A stretch of DNA of 64,000 bases, from the NCBI GenBank assembly GCA_020850535.1, contig JADZEM010000187.1, forward strand, positions 1 to 64,000, written 5' to 3'. The notes under the pieces are model-generated. The model searched no databases. It was not told where the DNA came from and was given only the letters and a program-made list of their open reading frames with translations. Below are positions 9,060 through 16,987 of this stretch, piece by piece (position 1 is the stretch's first letter; every line of letters starts with the position of its first letter). The DNA comes from Chloroflexota bacterium (GTDB lineage Bacteria; Chloroflexota; UBA6077; JACCZL01). Made by a program: the position numbers and the translations under genes.

Positions 9060-9860
9060 ATGCCCCTGCCTCACCGGTATCAGGTCGTCGTGGACCGCTT
9101 CGTCGCCGTCTGTCGCGAAGATCCACGCGTGATAGCCGCGTTCCTCGGCGGGTCCTATGCACGGGGCATGGCTGACCCGCATTCTGACCTGGATCTCGCC
9201 GTGCTCGTCACCGACGAGGATTACGACGACTTTGTAGGCGGGCGTGACGCGTTCGTCCGGAGGCTCGGCGAGCCGTTGTTCCTCGAGGACTTCGACTCGG
9301 CGGGTGTGGTGTTCTTCATCCTCTCCGATGGCTCGGAGTGCGAATTGGCGTTCGGTCGCGGAAGCGACCGGGGTCACCTCTATGCTGGGCCTGCCCAGGT
9401 CCTCCTCGACAAGAAGGGCATCCTGACCGAGGCGCCTGCCCCCGCGTGGCCGGCGGAGGCGCCAGACGACCAGGTCGAGGCGTTGCGTCGGCTCATCTAC
9501 TGGTTCTGGCACGACCTGTCACACTTCATCACCGCGATGAGCCGGGGGCACCTCTGGTGGGCGCGCGGCCAGCTCGACGTCCTGCGCCGGGTCTGTGTGG
9601 ATCTGCTCCGGCTGCAGCAGGACTTTTCGCGGCGGCCGGAGGCCTATGACAAAGTGGATCTCGCGGTTCCCGCGGAGCGGTTGGCGCCGCTCCAGGACAC
9701 CTATTGCCCACTGGCGTATGAGCCGATGCTCCAGGCCAACCGCGTGATTCTGCACGTCTTTCTGGACCTGGCTCCGACGCTCGCTCGGCGTCACAACATC
9801 CGGTACCCGGCCGAGCTCGAGCGGCTGATGATCGACCGGCTAGACCAGCTGGAACACTGA
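9060..9860 (+). CDS. Nucleotidyltransferase-domain protein (aminoglycoside adenylyltransferase-like)
   Basis: This 266-aa protein has the DNA polymerase beta-like nucleotidyltransferase signature near its N-terminus: FLGGSYARGMADPHSDLDL, i.e. GS followed by a DxD metal pair. A helical C-terminal half follows (LIYWFWHDLSHFI, RRVCVDLLRLQQDF), as in ANT-type enzymes and related small-molecule adenylyltransferases. The start is ATG 9060 with GGTGGAG 9 nt upstream; a GTG at 9045 is less likely because it overlaps that site. The substrate, and any role in antibiotic resistance, is unproven. It stands alone, 147 bp after the methyltransferase. Confidence 0.75.
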   Translation: MPLPHRYQVVVDRFVAVCREDPRVIAAFLGGSYARGMADPHSDLDLAVLVTDEDYDDFVGGRDAFVRRLGEPLFLEDFDSAGVVFFILSDGSECELAFGRGSDRGHLYAGPAQVLLDKKGILTEAPAPAWPAEAPDDQVEALRRLIYWFWHDLSHFITAMSRGHLWWARGQLDVLRRVCVDLLRLQQDFSRRPEAYDKVDLAVPAERLAPLQDTYCPLAYEPMLQANRVILHVFLDLAPTLARRHNIRYPAELERLMIDRLDQLEH

Positions 9861-10074
9861 ATGCTCCCGCCACCATCACCCCAGGTTCGTGGCTTCAGCC
9901 CTTGCCGTTGACCCTGATGCTGCCACGCTGTTTGACGCTTCATCTTGTCGAGTCTGGTGGCTCTCGGCTGATACGCGCCGTCGCAGATTGGGGCCGAATG
10001 GGCCGACGATGTCCTCCTCCGCTGGTGGATCGTGCCCTGTGACAGTTCAGACGCACTGCCGTGGCGCTGATGCA

Positions 10075-10755
10075 TCACGCCGGCGCCTCGATCTGGTGCC
10101 GAGCCACGGCCTGCTCAACGAGCGACGAAACGCGGTGCTCCCGTTCTCGTGCTCTGGCTCGCAGGCGAAGTGCGTCGAGCCAGCCTCGGCGTAGCGCTTG
10201 CCCGATGGCCATCTCGATCTGTTCGGGTTGGGTACCGGCGTCGGCCGCGTCGAGGATGGTTCGCTCGGGCGATGTGACGCGGATACCCTCGTTACTCCGC
10301 ACCTCGCCGTCGTCCCACGGGCGCGTCGTCGTGTGGACGATCACACCCGGTGGTGGGCGGCGCGCGAGCGAGCGACGTGCACGCGGAATGGTCACATGAA
10401 CGGCTTCGGGGACGACATCGCTGAGGTCCCAGAGGTCGAGTGCGCTCTCATGTGAGACGACAGCCTCATCCTTCCCGACGGCGAGCCAGGCTGCCACAAC
10501 GTTCTCGCGGGGCGAGAACGGAAAGTCGCGGAAGCGGTACACACCACGGTGCACTCGCCGAAAATTCCCCTGCTTGACATGGTACGTCAGCATGTCGGGC
10601 GCATAGCCGCACCGGGCGGCCTGTGCCGTGGTGAAGTATCCATGCTGCTCACTTGCAAGGTCGACGAGCTCAGCACGGTTCGGATGCCGACGGATCGTGT
10701 CTCCCAAAGCTTGGATTTCCTCCAAGGAATTGAAGACATCATGCCGTACCAGCAT
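10075..10755 (-). CDS. Solitary AbiEi-like antitoxin-family protein
   Basis: This 226-aa protein has the AbiEi layout: a winged-helix N-terminus (LVDLASEQHGYFTTAQAARCG) followed by YHVKQGNFRRVHRGVYRF and a conserved central region (VVSHESALDLWDLSDVVP) with VTIPRARR and RVTSPERTILDAAD. In type IV AbiE systems this protein binds its own promoter and neutralises the AbiEii toxin. Here no toxin gene follows. The gene points away from the complete abiE pair next door, so it may be an orphan antitoxin, a cross-regulator or a remnant. About 25 N-terminal residues precede the usual domain start, so the true start may be internal. The 9861-10074 gap after its 3' end has nothing recognisable. Confidence 0.8.
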   Translation of the reverse strand: MLVRHDVFNSLEEIQALGDTIRRHPNRAELVDLASEQHGYFTTAQAARCGYAPDMLTYHVKQGNFRRVHRGVYRFRDFPFSPRENVVAAWLAVGKDEAVVSHESALDLWDLSDVVPEAVHVTIPRARRSLARRPPPGVIVHTTTRPWDDGEVRSNEGIRVTSPERTILDAADAGTQPEQIEMAIGQALRRGWLDALRLRARAREREHRVSSLVEQAVARHQIEAPA

Positions 10756-10909
10756 CCCAGAACGTTGGGTGCCCGAGGGCGGTGGAGTCGTTCCACGGAC
10801 GGCCTGGGTATCTCCCTTCCGCTGCCTCGCGAATCACGACCCGACGCGATCCATTGCGGTGCCATCGAGACTTTGACGTCGAGTGACTCCATGCTCGGGA
10901 TAAAGCCCG

Positions 10910-10955
10910 ACAAAACCTCGGGATGTTTAAGGAAGTCCCGAGGATTTGTTATGAT
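10910..10955 (+). promoter_or_regulatory. abiE operator palindrome and -10 box
   Basis: ACAAAACCTCGGGA (10910-10923) and TCCCGAGGATTTGT (10936-10949) are reverse complements with one mismatch, separated by 12 bp. TATGAT at 10950-10955 fits a -10 box, which would start transcription near 10962, only a few bases before the GTG at 10965. A short additional repeat (TCGGG/CCCGA, 10895-10910) abuts the left arm. AbiEi antitoxins are known to bind inverted repeats in their own promoter, and this site fits that role. No convincing -35 is visible. Confidence 0.7.
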
Positions 10956-10964
10956 CGACGCACT

Positions 10965-11573
10965 GTGAAACGGGCCGAAGCCGCTCAAGCCAGGCTGAGA
11001 CGGGCCATGCGCGGCCGCGTCTTCAAGGCGCGCGAGGCGACAACAGTCGGGGTCCCGCGCCAGGCAGTGTACGACCTCTGGCACCGCGGCCAGCTCATCC
11101 GAGTGGGCCGCGGTCTGTTTGCGCTCGACGGCCTCGACCTGGGTACCCATCAAACCCTGGCGGAAGCGGCGACCCAGGTGCCGAACGGCATCGTTTGCCT
11201 GCTGTCGGCGCTCGCGTTCCACGAGCTCACGACGCAGAACCCGCACGCGGTCTGGATGGCGATCCCGGAGAAGGCGTGGAAGCCGCGTGTCGATGACCTC
11301 CCACTCCATTTCGTTCGGTTCTCGGGAGCGGCCTACCACGAGGGAATCGAGGAGCATCAGGTAGGGCATGTCGTCGTTCGCGTCTACGGGCCGGCCAAGA
11401 CCGTGGCGGACTGCTTCAAGTACCGCAACAAGATCGGCCTCGACGTCGCCCTCGAGGCGTTGCAGGACTACTGGCGCCAACGCCGTGGCTCGATCGATGA
11501 GCTGCTCCGGTATGCCCGAATCTGCCGCGTCGCCAACGTCATGCGCCCGTACCTGGAAGCGGTGACCCAGTGA
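10965..11573 (+). CDS. abiEi: AbiEi antitoxin, type IV toxin-antitoxin system
   Basis: This 202-aa protein has a winged-helix N-terminus (RVFKAREATTVGVPRQAVYDL followed by RVGRGLFAL), the typical middle (VCLLSALAFHELTTQNPHAVW) and the C-terminal VYGPAKTVADCFKYRNKIG of AbiEi antitoxins. I choose GTG 10965 because the upstream ATG (10923) lies inside the operator and before the -10 box. The transcript would be nearly leaderless. The stop overlaps the toxin start by 4 bp (GTGA), so the pair is translationally coupled. It is expected to repress its own promoter and prevent toxin action. Confidence 0.88.
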   Translation: MKRAEAAQARLRRAMRGRVFKAREATTVGVPRQAVYDLWHRGQLIRVGRGLFALDGLDLGTHQTLAEAATQVPNGIVCLLSALAFHELTTQNPHAVWMAIPEKAWKPRVDDLPLHFVRFSGAAYHEGIEEHQVGHVVVRVYGPAKTVADCFKYRNKIGLDVALEALQDYWRQRRGSIDELLRYARICRVANVMRPYLEAVTQ

Positions 11574-12511
11574 ATGGCAGGGCGCCGAAGAATCTCGTGG
11601 CGTCGGTCCGAGACCGGCTCCGCACCCTCGCTCGACAGCAGCGCGAGGACTACAACTTCACGCTGATGCGCTACGCCAATGAACGGTTCCTCTATCGCCT
11701 GGGCCAATCGCCACATCGGGGCGACTTCGTCCTCAAGGGAGCCATGCTGCTCCCGCTCTGGGGCGCGGAGAACTATCGGCCCACCCGCGACATCGACCTG
11801 CTCGGATTCGGCGATCCAGCCATGGAGCGAGTCAGTCGCATCTTCGGCGAGGTCGCTGGGCTCCCGGTTGAGCCCGACGGCATGACCTACGACGCGGACC
11901 AGGTGACTACCGATCCAATCCGAGGTCAGGAATACGGCGGGGTCCGAGTCCGCATTCCAGGTGCGTTGGGCAACATCCGGCTGCCCATCCAGATCGACGT
12001 CGGCTTCGGCGACGCAATCACGCCGCCAGCGATCGAGGCCGAGTACCCAACCTTGCTGGATCTGCCCGCCCCGGTGCTGCGTATGTACCCAGTTGAAACC
12101 GTGATAGCGGAAAAGTTCGAGGCCGTCGTCCGCTTCGCCCTGGCGAATACGCGGCTGAAGGACTTCTATGATCTGTGGAGCGTCGCACAGACCCGATCCG
12201 TCGATGGTGCAACACTCGTCGAGGCACTGACCAACACGTTCCTCCGCAGGGGCACGCCGGTGCCCACGTCGCTCCCAACAGGCTTGAGCCCGGACTTCTT
12301 CGAGGATGCGGCCAGGCAGCGCCAATGGACCGGATTCCTCAGGCGGGTCGCGCCTGCTGGGCCGTCGGTCGAGCTCCGCCTCGTGGCCGAACGACTCGCG
12401 CTCTTCCTCATGCCGCCCGCGATCGTGGCAGCAACGGGTGGCACTCCACCGGGCCGCTGGGATCCCGATGTGGGCTGGCATGAAGCCCATGGGGCTTCCG
12501 GCCTCCGCTGA
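11570..12511 (+). CDS. abiEii: AbiEii nucleotidyltransferase toxin, type IV toxin-antitoxin system
   Basis: This 313-aa protein is an AbiEii/AbiGii-family nucleotidyltransferase. It has FVLKGAMLLPLWG followed by RPTRDIDLLGFGD (the metal-binding DxD), then VIAEKFEAVVRFALANTRLKDFYDLW carrying the conserved K and D of the catalytic motifs. AbiEii toxins cause bacteriostasis and abort phage infection when not held in check; some relatives modify tRNA 3' ends. It starts at GTG 11570, overlapping the antitoxin stop. Length and motifs are intact, so the system may be functional. Confidence 0.9.
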   Translation: MNGRAPKNLVASVRDRLRTLARQQREDYNFTLMRYANERFLYRLGQSPHRGDFVLKGAMLLPLWGAENYRPTRDIDLLGFGDPAMERVSRIFGEVAGLPVEPDGMTYDADQVTTDPIRGQEYGGVRVRIPGALGNIRLPIQIDVGFGDAITPPAIEAEYPTLLDLPAPVLRMYPVETVIAEKFEAVVRFALANTRLKDFYDLWSVAQTRSVDGATLVEALTNTFLRRGTPVPTSLPTGLSPDFFEDAARQRQWTGFLRRVAPAGPSVELRLVAERLALFLMPPAIVAATGGTPPGRWDPDVGWHEAHGASGLR

Positions 12512-12827
12512 GGCTGAAGCCTCCACCACTAACCCGCGCCTTTCCAGGTAACGCAGAGCAACTCGGGCAGGGCCCACTGGGAAAAAGCCATCGGTGGAAC
12601 CTCGTTCTTCATCACGTGCCTGGTCGCACATATCGAAGATCCCGCCAATGGCTGCCTACATCGGAGCGCCTCATTGCGGTCCTACAATCCTCGCCATTCC
12701 CAGGAAAGCCTATGGTTTGAAGGCCAGACCAAAGGACTGCGACCAGGGGACTGCGGGACGGAAACGGGCGGTCCGGACCAAGAATTTGGCCAAAAGCCCC
12801 GAATCCCCCAGTCGCGACGTCAGATCT

Positions 12828-12871
12828 CTTTTAAGCCCAAGGTTCAGGGTTCGAATCCCTGCGCCCTCACC
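12828..12871 (+). repeat. 3' half of a tRNA-Lys(TTT) gene (attachment-site footprint)
   Basis: From 12828 the sequence fits a tRNA register exactly. It shows anticodon loop CTTTTAA, 3' anticodon strand GCCCA, 5-nt variable loop AGGTT, T-stem CAGGG, T-loop TTCGAAT, CCCTG, acceptor strand CGCCCTC, discriminator A and CC. The matching 5' half (acceptor GAGGGCG, D-arm, TGGGC) is absent upstream. A bare tRNA 3' half is the footprint left at the distal end of elements that integrate into tRNA genes. The rest of the 12512-13304 gap shows no gene I can support and no integrase. Confidence 0.7.
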
Positions 12872-13304
12872 TACAGATCGCATGTCTCGGTCGTCTCCAC
12901 CCGCATGAGAGTCTACGGAACGATGTCGGGCTGCCCGAGGTCGCCAGACGAGGTGCGCGACACATTTGGCCGTCCGCGATCATCGCCTCCTGCTGCTGCT
13001 GCGTCGAACGGACTCCCGCCTCAGTTCATGTCGCCTCTGGGCAACCGTTCAACCTGCATGACCCTCCTCAATGCGTCCTGATCCGATTTGTAACGAACTT
13101 GGGGTTTCTAGACGCATACGCTGGACGACGATGCCAGTGCAGCGTGGGCGAGCGCCACGCACCGCGGGTCCCCACGAATCGTGAAATCGTCGCCTCTGGT
13201 GTGGCTACGACCCGGGACTGCCCACGACTCGTTTTCTGGAGCCACGCGTTATCCTTCAGGAGAGTCCACGATGTGGCGACTACATCTGCCAGGAGCAGCC
13301 GCTG

Positions 13305-14330
13305 ATGCTATCGCTGACAAGCAGCCAGATCGAGCGCCGCGCACGCGGCCTGCTAGCAGTTGCGCTCGGTCTGCCCGCGGCCAGACTCACTGGCGACCTC
13401 CGTCAGGATCGTTTCTCGGAGTGGACATCCCTCAATCACCTCTCGCTGATGCTGGCAATCGAAGACGAGTTCGGCGTCACCCTGACGGCCAGCGAGATGA
13501 CGGCGATGACCTCACTGGAGCGCATCGTCGAGGTCGTTCTGCGGCGTGCCGGCGGCTCCGACGTCAACGCCTTCGGCGTCGACGCGAGCCTCGCAGGCTT
13601 CGAGGCGCAATTCGGCCTGACCGACGCTGCGCCTCCTCTAGCACAGGCGGCAGCGTCATCCACCATTCCGGACAATAGCTCACCGCATCCTTCGAAAAGT
13701 ACCGTAGGGCCACATCGCGCCCCTGCGTCCAACGGCGGTCCCGCCCACACCGACGACAGGAGCCCGGCCGGCCCTGCACGCGTATTGCGCGCCATCCGGC
13801 GCTCGCCGGGCGACTCGCTAAAGAAGAGCAGAGAGTTGCTCAACGCGCGCTGGCAGCTTCGTTCTTGCCAATCCGTAGGCCGCTATACCCGTGTTGTCGG
13901 CAGCCTGCGCGTCAACAACTGGGGGACGATGATCGTCGGCAGCCGCGTCATCTTCCTCGCAGACCATGTGCGCTCACTCTTCACGACGTTTGAGGGCGGC
14001 CGGCTCGTCATCGGCGACAACACGACCATCAACTACGGTGTTGATATCGCCGCGACCGGCTCTATCACCATCGGCGAGAACGTGATGATCGGGACGCACG
14101 TCAGCATCCTGGACAACGACTTCCACGAACTCGAAGCGCGCGACACAATGCCACAGCCACGACCGGTTACCATCGCGGACCACGTCTGGATCGGCAATCG
14201 CGCCATCATCATGCCGGGCGTCACCATCGGGGAGGGCGCCGCGGTTGGGGCTGGCAGCGTTGTCATAGCGGATGTACCACCGCGCACGCTGGCTATGGGC
14301 AATCCGGCCCGAATCGTCAAGCAGTTCTGA
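13305..14330 (+). CDS. Acyl carrier protein fused to a hexapeptide (LbH) acyltransferase
   Basis: This 341-aa fusion protein has three parts. Residues about 1-85 form an acyl carrier protein: RFSEWTSLNHLSLMLAIEDEF puts Ser42 where the phosphopantetheine arm attaches, though the usual Asp before that Ser is Thr. A Ser/Pro/Ala-rich linker follows to about 185. Residues about 195-341 are a left-handed beta-helix acyltransferase with hexapeptide turns (VIGDNTTINYG, ITIGENVMIG), the catalytic-type His in NDFHELE, and the closing NPARIVKQF. The start is ATG 13305 with AGGAG 9 nt upstream. The stop touches the next gene's GTG. It may carry the acyl group made by the FkbH-like partner and pass it to a sugar or other acceptor. 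This function is inferred. Confidence 0.85.
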   Translation: MLSLTSSQIERRARGLLAVALGLPAARLTGDLRQDRFSEWTSLNHLSLMLAIEDEFGVTLTASEMTAMTSLERIVEVVLRRAGGSDVNAFGVDASLAGFEAQFGLTDAAPPLAQAAASSTIPDNSSPHPSKSTVGPHRAPASNGGPAHTDDRSPAGPARVLRAIRRSPGDSLKKSRELLNARWQLRSCQSVGRYTRVVGSLRVNNWGTMIVGSRVIFLADHVRSLFTTFEGGRLVIGDNTTINYGVDIAATGSITIGENVMIGTHVSILDNDFHELEARDTMPQPRPVTIADHVWIGNRAIIMPGVTIGEGAAVGAGSVVIADVPPRTLAMGNPARIVKQF

Positions 14331-16664
14331 GTGTCGGGGGACACCGTGCATCGGGATCTCGTAGATGACCTGAACGGCCTGATCCAGGTCCACGCCTCGG
14401 ACGACGCGACCGGCGGCCTGCTCACCGAAGTCGGCGTCGCGGCGGCATCCGCATTGATCGCTCGCGGCCAGCGTGGGGATCTTGAACGGGCCGCTGCCAC
14501 ACTCGCCGCTGCCGCCCGACACGCCCGATCAACGGACCACCGCAGGTCAGTGGCCCTCGCGCTGCTTGGCCTCGCCGACACTCAGATCGGCGTCGTAGAC
14601 CCGATCAGCCCAAGCGAGCGTATCGAGCGAACCCTCCAGCTTGCCGCCGCGCTGGCGCCGGCGGAAGCGCTGCCCGCCCTGGCTGGGTACGTTGAGCGCG
14701 CAGGTCGGATGTCCGAGGCCGTCGAGATCTGGCAGCGGCTCCTCACTTTGCCGGAGCCGCATACGACCTCTCAGTTTCTCCAACTGGCCCACCTCCAGGA
14801 GCAGGCCGGCGACCTTGCGGGCGCGCTCGCTACCTATCTGCGCCTGCTCGACGCTGTGCCCGCGCACTCCGACATGATGCTCGTAGGACAGCGTATCGAC
14901 GCCCTTGTCCCGCGGCTCCCGGCGCCCTCAACAGCCGAGCAGATCAGCATCGCGCTTCTCGGCAACGCGTCGATGGAACAGCTCCGCGCACATCTGGTCG
15001 TCGAATGTGTTCGGGCAGGCCTACGACCCGCGGTCTACGAGGCCGGATTCGACCAGTACACCCACACGCTCCTCAGCCCACAAAGCGATCTGTACGCATT
15101 CGCCCCGGACGTGACGGTCCTCGCGATCCACGCGAGTCGTCTGTTGCCGGGCATCCACGATGACCCGCTCACGCTTTCCGTCGCTGAGCGGCGGGCCGAG
15201 ATCGACGCAGCGGTCGGGACGGTGCGCGGCCTTCTCGACGCCTTCTCAGAGCGCTGCGCCGGCCTGCTGCTGCTGCACACGCTGGTCGCGCCACGCCACC
15301 CGGTCCTCGGCATCCTGGACTGGCGTGACGATCTGGGGCAGACGGCTGCGATCCACGAAGTCAACGGACGCCTTGCGCAGCTCGTCCGCGACCACTATCC
15401 GAACGTCCACCTTGTCGATGAGGACCGGGTTCAAGCGGGCCGCGGCAAGGACACGGCCACTGACGCCCGACTCTGGTACGCCGCGCGAATGCCGTGGTCG
15501 GCGGCAGTTCTGACTGGTCTGGCCCAGGAGTACCTCCGCTACATCCGGCCGCTCAAAGGTCTGAGTCGCAAGTGCGTCGTGCTCGACCTGGACAACACCC
15601 TCTGGGGCGGAATCATCGGTGAGGATGGTCTGAGCGGCATTCAGCTTGGGTCGGATGCCCCAGGCAATGCGTTTGTGGCGCTGCAACGCGAGCTGGAACG
15701 GCTCTGGCGGCGTGGGATCTTGCTCGCAGTGTGCAGCAAGAACAACGAGGATGAGGCCTGGGCTGTCTTCGACCAGCACCCGGACATGGTGCTGAAGCGG
15801 TCACACTTCGCCGCCGCACGAATCAACTGGCGACCAAAGTCCGAGAACCTGCGCAGCCTTGCCGACGAGCTGAATCTCGGTTTGAACAGCTTTGTCTTCC
15901 TGGACGACAACCCACGCGAGTGCGAAGAGGTTCACGGGGCGCTGCCCCAGGTGTTGACCGTCTGCCTCCCGCCGGATCCAGCGCTGTACCGCGAGACGCT
16001 CCTCCGCCTGAACGTCTTCGACACACTCAGTCTGACCCAGGAAGACCTCGATCGCAACCGCCTGTACGCCGAGCGCCGTCAGCGACAGGAACTTCAGGCC
16101 GCGGCCGGCGACGCCGCTTCGATGGAGGGCTATCTCGCCAGTCTCGGCATCATCGCGGAGATCGCGCCCGCCGAGGCCTTGTCGATCCCGCGTGTCGCCC
16201 AGCTCACGAACAAGACGAACCAGTTCAACGTGACGACCCGCCGCTACAGCGAAGCCCAGATCGTCGGAGTGGTCGAGCGCGGCTGGCCGGTCTATGCCCT
16301 GCGCGTGCGTGACCGATTCGGCGACGAGGGATTGGTCGGCGTGGCGATCCTCGCGCCGGGGGACGCAGGCGTTTGGGAGATCGACACCCTGCTGATGAGC
16401 TGTCGCGTGATTGGGCGAGGCGTAGAGACGGCGTTGCTGGCGCACATTGCCGCCGCCGCCCGCCAGGCTGGAGCGTCCCGACTCGTTGGACGTTTCCTGC
16501 CGACCGGCCGGAACGGCCTGGTGAGCCACCTGTTCGAGCAGCACGGTTTCGCCCTTGCCGAGCGGGGGAGCGCCGGCGCCGAGCGCTGGGAGTTGGACAT
16601 TACGACACAGCAGATCGCGGTCCCGGCCTGGATCGATCTGCGAACCCCCGCCCCCACGCTGTAG
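14331..16664 (+). CDS. FkbH-like HAD-IIIC / GNAT protein (acyl-ACP forming), with TPR-like N-terminus
   Basis: This 777-aa protein starts on GTG immediately after the upstream stop. Residues about 1-195 are TPR-like helices. An SGNH-like region follows (ISIALLGNASMEQLRAHL). The HAD-IIIC core starts with motif I DLDNTLWGG at 419, followed by LLAVCSKNNE and FVFLDDNPREC. A GNAT-like C-terminus carries LTNKTNQFNVTTRRYS at 625. FkbH enzymes take 1,3-bisphosphoglycerate, remove phosphate and load glyceryl onto an acyl carrier protein. The neighbouring protein contains both the carrier and an acyltransferase, so the pair could be complete. No polyketide genes are nearby, so a glycan or lipid acceptor seems more likely than methoxymalonyl-type building blocks. 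Confidence 0.88.
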   Translation: MSGDTVHRDLVDDLNGLIQVHASDDATGGLLTEVGVAAASALIARGQRGDLERAAATLAAAARHARSTDHRRSVALALLGLADTQIGVVDPISPSERIERTLQLAAALAPAEALPALAGYVERAGRMSEAVEIWQRLLTLPEPHTTSQFLQLAHLQEQAGDLAGALATYLRLLDAVPAHSDMMLVGQRIDALVPRLPAPSTAEQISIALLGNASMEQLRAHLVVECVRAGLRPAVYEAGFDQYTHTLLSPQSDLYAFAPDVTVLAIHASRLLPGIHDDPLTLSVAERRAEIDAAVGTVRGLLDAFSERCAGLLLLHTLVAPRHPVLGILDWRDDLGQTAAIHEVNGRLAQLVRDHYPNVHLVDEDRVQAGRGKDTATDARLWYAARMPWSAAVLTGLAQEYLRYIRPLKGLSRKCVVLDLDNTLWGGIIGEDGLSGIQLGSDAPGNAFVALQRELERLWRRGILLAVCSKNNEDEAWAVFDQHPDMVLKRSHFAAARINWRPKSENLRSLADELNLGLNSFVFLDDNPRECEEVHGALPQVLTVCLPPDPALYRETLLRLNVFDTLSLTQEDLDRNRLYAERRQRQELQAAAGDAASMEGYLASLGIIAEIAPAEALSIPRVAQLTNKTNQFNVTTRRYSEAQIVGVVERGWPVYALRVRDRFGDEGLVGVAILAPGDAGVWEIDTLLMSCRVIGRGVETALLAHIAAAARQAGASRLVGRFLPTGRNGLVSHLFEQHGFALAERGSAGAERWELDITTQQIAVPAWIDLRTPAPTL

Positions 16665-16942
16665 CTCGGCACGGCTCCCGTTCACGCTGTCAAGCGGCCG
16701 ACGCGGCACTCGTTGTGCACGCGGCCTGCCCGAAGGCGACTACCCTGGCCCCGAGATATCTCACTGGCGGGCTGAGCCTCGTGCGCGTCACTCGCACCGT
16801 GCCATTTTCGCCGCTGTTCACGGTTCGCTGAGGCCAGCTTGCTCGTGAAACCGGGATGTAGCTGAAAGCCGCATGAGTGCCCACAGCCGATGTGTGGAGG
16901 CTGGCCTCCTCGCGACCGTGGGTGGTGACGATCGATGGGCCG

Positions 16943-16967
16943 GGGTTCGAATCCCCGCGCGCTCACC
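16943..16967 (+). repeat. tRNA T-arm/acceptor-like 25-bp sequence
   Basis: GGGTTCGAATCCCCGCGCGC followed by TCACC matches the end of the tRNA-Lys half at 12847-12871 at 23 of 25 positions. It has a T-stem/loop (CGGGG TTCGAAT CCCCG) and an acceptor strand CGCGCTC, but no matching GAGCGCG 5' strand upstream. It is therefore a fragment, not a tRNA gene. The rest of the 16665-16987 gap shows nothing recognisable. Confidence 0.5.
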
Positions 16968-16987
16968 CGCCGCCGCCCTGACGAGCG

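Noticed and set aside
10923-10964. ATG 10923 as the AbiEi start
   Set aside because: It lies within the operator palindrome and upstream of the -10 box, so it would not be in the transcript.
16860-16967. Complete tRNA gene ending at 16967
   Set aside because: The T-arm and 3' acceptor strand are present but no matching GAGCGCG 5' strand, D-arm or anticodon arm could be found.
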